Shown piece by piece: positions 21,236 to 21,294 of a stretch of 21,294 bases of DNA (position 1 is the first letter of the stretch; the number at the start of each line of letters is the position of its first letter). The stretch comes from Opitutia bacterium (lineage in GTDB: Bacteria > Verrucomicrobiota > Verrucomicrobiia > Opitutales > JANYDI01): assembly GCA_025363695.1 (NCBI GenBank), contig JANYDI010000071.1, positions 1 to 21,294 on the forward strand. Direction: 5' to 3'. Position numbers and translations under genes: made by a program. A model generated the notes under the pieces. That model saw only the letters and a program-made list of their open reading frames with translations. It was not told the DNA's origin and did not search any database.

Positions 21236-21294
21236 GGATCCCCTAACGGTAGCAATTTATTAAAATGCAAAGCATTTTAAGTAAATTGCTACCG
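21216..21294 (+). repeat. Repeat A, copy 14, cut by the window edge
   Basis: It starts with the H1 shared with copy 13, then H2 at 21247-21294 (arms CGGTAGCAATTTA / TAAATTGCTACCG). H3 would lie beyond the window. Confidence 0.75.

Noticed and set aside
4490..21294. Insertion sequence or transposase gene encoding the repeat mobility
   Set aside because: No transposase, integrase or REP-associated tyrosine transposase motif was seen in any frame. If a mobilising enzyme exists it is outside the window.

Overview
The window looks like a bacterial chromosome segment, most likely from the Verrucomicrobiota (Opitutia/Puniceicoccales-like). That placement is an inference. It rests on a gspK-like gene followed by a tiny lipoprotein with a P-W-x(4)-S-W-E motif, a SufT next to a PF07399-type antiporter, a PpiD-like protein lacking a parvulin core, and a Gram-negative envelope. 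No rRNA, tRNA or marker gene is present to fix the taxonomy.

Gene islands, left to right. (1) 272-4489: a NIF3-family protein and a degenerate chemoreceptor on the minus strand, diverging from a GspK-like minor pseudopilin and a 43-residue lipoprotein on the plus strand. (2) 5034-5624: a broken gene tail and a bifunctional-nuclease (BFN) domain protein. (3) 6275-8571: a polar amino-acid ABC importer made of an ATPase and a fused binding-protein/permease. (4) 9365-11330: isocitrate dehydrogenase diverging from an RDD membrane protein. (5) 11676-14217: a PpiD-like membrane-anchored chaperone and an ABC_sub_bind solute-binding lipoprotein-like protein. (6) 14549-16462: a putative Na+/H+ antiporter and SufT. 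(7) 16583-17038: an AT-rich, lysine-rich orphan. (8) 17525-20050: the ClpC ATPase. The genes are mostly housekeeping: TCA cycle, proteostasis, envelope, ion and amino-acid transport, Fe-S assembly.

The unusual part is what lies between the islands. About a fifth of the window is built from three families of structured repeats. Element A (about 128 bp, 14 copies including partial ones) has three consecutive hairpins: H1 is a GGGG..CCCC stem, H2 a roughly 50-nt long stem, and H3 the palindrome GATCGC-GAA-GCGATC. Element C (about 220-260 bp, 6 copies plus 3 fragments) is a long nested palindrome made of GGCCTGAAAGGCC, CCCAGGGC...GCCCTGGG and GAGCCCTACAGGGGCGA modules mirrored around an AT-rich centre. 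Element B (about 110-125 bp, 3 copies) is a long imperfect hairpin. They combine by a rule: A in plus orientation, then usually C or B, then A in minus orientation. Each spacer is therefore one large palindrome whose H1 ends face the neighbouring genes. H1 faces a gene in all 12 A copies that adjoin one, whether at the gene's 5' or 3' end. The H2 stems differ between copies yet stay complementary, as do the B stems.

No transposase, CRISPR array, RNA gene or complete insertion sequence was seen. The repeats are the best candidate for something undescribed: a composite palindromic, possibly non-autonomous mobile or structural element that occupies nearly every intergenic gap except two short divergent promoter regions (3123-3192 and 10766-10868).
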